A stretch of 64,000 nucleotides of DNA, taken from contig NZ_JADNAT010000005.1 in NCBI RefSeq assembly GCF_015550425.1, positions 29,132 to 93,131 of the forward strand. The letters are read 5' to 3'. Positions 62,083 through 64,000 of this stretch are shown one piece after another. Made by a program: the position numbers and the translations under genes. Source of the DNA: Clostridium sp. 1001275B_160808_H3 (GTDB taxonomy: Bacteria > Bacillota > Clostridia > Clostridiales > Clostridiaceae). Within the stretch, counting starts at the first letter, position 1. Every line of letters begins with the position of its first letter. Under the pieces are notes generated by a model that had not been told where the DNA came from, made no database searches, and worked only from the letters and a program-made list of their open reading frames with translations.

Positions 62083-62619
62083 ATGGAGATAAAATATAGT
62101 AATAAAATTGAAGATTATGAAGTATTCTTTAAACATTTTGCTTATAAGTATATACATTTTACTAGAATTAAATATTTTATTAGCTCTATTGCGTTTATTA
62201 GTGGAATATATTATTCAATTGAATTAAAGAACATTATGTATTTTTTTACTAATTCAATTGTTATGACTTTAATAGTATTTTATTTATTAAAAATAATGGA
62301 GCCTAATTATATAAATAAGCTTTCTAAGAAGTTGGCTTTAAAAAACTTTAAAAAATATGAAAATATTGCTAATGAGAAGACTTTGATTATAGATAATAAA
62401 TTAGTAATTATAAATTATAAAAATAGTACTTTTAAAATGAAATTAAATAAGGATACTAAATTAGATATAATTGATAAATATATAATGATACTTAATGTTT
62501 TAGAAAGTGGATATAAAAGTAAATTAATAATTCCAATTAATGTTTTCAATAGTGAAGAAGAAAAAAATAAATTTATTAATTATATTAAAGAAATGATTAA
62601 TATAAAAGTACCCAGATAA
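62083..62619 (+). CDS. YcxB-like membrane protein
   Basis: The 178-residue product starts at the ATG at 62083 after AGAGGTGAA. Two adjacent membrane helices (about 30-47 and 52-74) are followed by a C-terminal domain of YcxB type (LIIDNKLVIINYKNSTFKMKL, YIMILNVLESGYKSKLIIPINVF, KFINYIKEMI). Function unknown. It converges with the amidase gene; the terminator overlaps its stop. Confidence 0.75.
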   Translation: MEIKYSNKIEDYEVFFKHFAYKYIHFTRIKYFISSIAFISGIYYSIELKNIMYFFTNSIVMTLIVFYLLKIMEPNYINKLSKKLALKNFKKYENIANEKTLIIDNKLVIINYKNSTFKMKLNKDTKLDIIDKYIMILNVLESGYKSKLIIPINVFNSEEEKNKFINYIKEMINIKVPR

Positions 62620-62640
62620 AAGTTTATCTGGGCATTTTTA
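62611..62640. terminator. Bidirectional terminator
   Basis: CCCAGATAA pairs with TTATCTGGG, with short A/T runs. It overlaps the stop of the YcxB-like gene and lies just past the amidase stop (minus strand). Confidence 0.75.
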
Positions 62641-62642
62641 TA

Positions 62643-64000
62643 TTATGCGAGCTTTCCTAACCATAAAGTTAAATTATAAAGAGCAGTTCCAATAGCACCA
62701 AGAAGAGCTGTAGCTCCATTTACTATAATTGGAAGATAGCCTAGATATATTATAGCTACCATGGCTGCTATTAATAGAAATGGAATTAAAATAGGTTTAG
62801 TAGCATCTATTACATTTTGTGCAAATAATGTAATAGTTTGATAAGCATTTTTTAAACTATCTTTATCAAATTCAATAGATAATTTTTGACTAAATGTTGA
62901 ATCATTTATATTTAAAGTTCTAGTCAAAGATATAGTAGTTGTCTTAGAATCATCAGCTGCAGCGACGGAGAAACTCGTATTACCCAATTTAAATAACTGC
63001 TTTGATATCGTGATTCCTTTTGCAGAGAGTGTTGTCGATAGTTGTAACAAATCATTTTTAAGTGTACCACTAATAAAATTTCCAGCCTTAAAGTCTGCAA
63101 CTATTTCGCCATCATTGCTACCACCTTTCGTAGTGGAGAGTTTAACTCTAATTGATCCAGATTGAGCAATTATTTTTTCTTGAGTAGTTTGTGTGAACTT
63201 AACTCCTAAGAGTTTAGCAAATCCACTATTATTTATTTGATCTAATACATCATTCGTAGAACTATCTATATTTAAGTAATTTAAAATTTCTTTTGCTATA
63301 GCATTAGCAAAATCATCCTGTCTATTTTGTAATAAATTAGCGTCACCAGAATTAGTTATAAAGGCAGTTTCAACTAAAATAGCAGGCATATTACTTGACA
63401 TAAGAACTCTCCAAACTTCTTCTTTATGCCCTCTATTTGGTATTCCTAATTTACTTGATATAGCTTGTGCAACATTTGCAGATAATTGTTTAGTTTTTGA
63501 ATCAGCAGCTGGTTTAGTATAACACTCAGTACCACTAGCAGAAGCAGTGGCTGAATTTGCGTGAATAGACACAAATAAGCTTGCACCCCATTCATTAGCT
63601 TGTTGCGCTCTAGGATCTAAATCCACAAAAGTATCAGTTTCTCTTGAATATTTTACTGATATACCATATGAATTTAATTTCACTCCTAATTTTTTAGCTA
63701 TTCCTAAAACTATATCTTTTTCTTGCAATCCATTTCCAGAAGCTCCAGGGTCATACCCACCATGGCCAGGATCTATAAATACTTTTAGTCCACCAGGGAT
63801 TTCTACACCACCAGTACCACCGCCATTTGAGCCACCACCAGAAGTATCACCATTACTATATAAAGGAGAAGAAGTAATGGAACTATCATTATCTCTAGGA
63901 GCCCAAATAGCACATCTACCAAAAGATTCAGTTTGAATTATATAGATATCTCCACTTCTTTCTTCAAGAATACTATAAGATAAACCACCAAATTGAGCAG
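62643..64000 (-). CDS. N-acetylmuramoyl-L-alanine amidase (Amidase_3) with C-terminal membrane segments, partial
   Basis: The reading frame stays open to the window edge, so the N-terminus is missing. Visible order on the minus strand: an N-terminal beta-rich part (GGLSYSILEERSGDIYIIQ), a Gly/Ser/Thr linker (SGGGSNGGGTGG), then Amidase_3 with DPGHGG (Zn His), FVSIHANS (second His) and LVETAFITN (Glu). After ~170 residues comes a region with Ser/Thr-rich beta strands, and two C-terminal hydrophobic segments (PILIPFLLIAAMVAIIYLGY and a Gly/Ala/Leu-rich one). The enzyme cleaves the amide bond between muramic acid and L-Ala of peptidoglycan. Could belong to a prophage, a tailocin or a cell-wall enzyme set. 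Confidence 0.88.
   Translation of the reverse strand, partial: AQFGGLSYSILEERSGDIYIIQTESFGRCAIWAPRDNDSSITSSPLYSNGDTSGGGSNGGGTGGVEIPGGLKVFIDPGHGGYDPGASGNGLQEKDIVLGIAKKLGVKLNSYGISVKYSRETDTFVDLDPRAQQANEWGASLFVSIHANSATASASGTECYTKPAADSKTKQLSANVAQAISSKLGIPNRGHKEEVWRVLMSSNMPAILVETAFITNSGDANLLQNRQDDFANAIAKEILNYLNIDSSTNDVLDQINNSGFAKLLGVKFTQTTQEKIIAQSGSIRVKLSTTKGGSNDGEIVADFKAGNFISGTLKNDLLQLSTTLSAKGITISKQLFKLGNTSFSVAAADDSKTTTISLTRTLNINDSTFSQKLSIEFDKDSLKNAYQTITLFAQNVIDATKPILIPFLLIAAMVAIIYLGYLPIIVNGATALLGAIGTALYNLTLWLGKLA

Noticed and set aside
1..64000. tRNA, rRNA, T-box or c-di-GMP riboswitch elsewhere
   Set aside because: No cloverleaf, TGGNACCGCG or GEMM-type motif was seen by eye; the purine riboswitch is the only known riboswitch recognised.
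62643..64000. Prophage or genomic island
   Set aside because: Only an amidase with a membrane tail is seen at the edge; no integrase, portal, tail or att site is in view.

Overview
The window is low-GC, densely coded DNA from a spore-forming Firmicute, most probably a host-associated Clostridium (sensu stricto). The evidence is the A/T-ending codon use, strong GGAGG ribosome sites, a Tlp spore protein (23253), two sortase-anchored GH84 enzymes like the clostridial NagH/NagJ group (25676 and 29850), a BsaA-type SipW-dependent matrix protein (51249) and many U-tailed terminators. No rRNA, tRNA, CRISPR array or intact transposase was seen.

Layout. 1-8460: a MarR regulator with a metal-binding-like Cys/His tail, a nitroreductase, a pentapeptide protein, a HAD phosphatase, a divergent HxlR/flavin-protein pair, an Asp-box membrane protein, a Gfo/Idh/MocA dehydrogenase and an SDR. 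8727-17687: GreA, small metabolic genes, an LSm-like small protein, a YidC/TIM44-like membrane cluster behind a consensus promoter, and the trkAH potassium system. 17887-25197: a 144-residue kinase-like protein, a sensor-GGDEF-EAL protein, secreted helical and spore proteins, and MerR and PPC-domain proteins. 25198-33725: two tandem cell-wall-anchored GH84 glycosidases, each behind its own promoter and a shared leader RNA element. 33775-49043: a nucleotidase-like HAD, a GntR/UTRA regulator divergent from phosphopentomutase deoB, dusA, an MBL hydrolase, a tandem GNAT, an SDR, a molybdopterin oxidoreductase, a chemoreceptor, a MATE pump and a YoaK protein. 49044-50659: a guanine-class riboswitch in front of an NCS2 purine permease. 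51249-55375: a surface/biofilm locus (BsaA-like protein, a decayed TasA/SipW-like gene, a large GLUG/DUF11-type surface protein). 55642-62619: small membrane-protein operons, a beta-helical lipoprotein and a DUF2871 operon with two TetR-type operators. The end of the window is the 3' part of a peptidoglycan amidase with a membrane-spanning tail.

The genes suggest a cell that harvests host glycans (GH84 enzymes under probable CcpA and attenuation control), salvages purines and deoxyribose, and decorates its surface. Gene decay is visible at several points: an ABC ATPase fragment at 792, an unidentified fragment at 22324, a NUDIX stub at 42468 and the TasA/SipW-like relic at 52063.

The least explained signal is a composite intergenic repeat present in three full copies (8485, 38714, 50680) and one partial copy (1). 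A palindromic hairpin module always precedes a second module that folds into nested stems with a GGA/GGA internal loop and a loop region of very variable length. The second is a 33-nt leader element shared by the two GH84 genes, whose end overlaps the 5' arm of the following terminator-like hairpin, as in attenuation. All family names come from reading the sequence; no database search was run.
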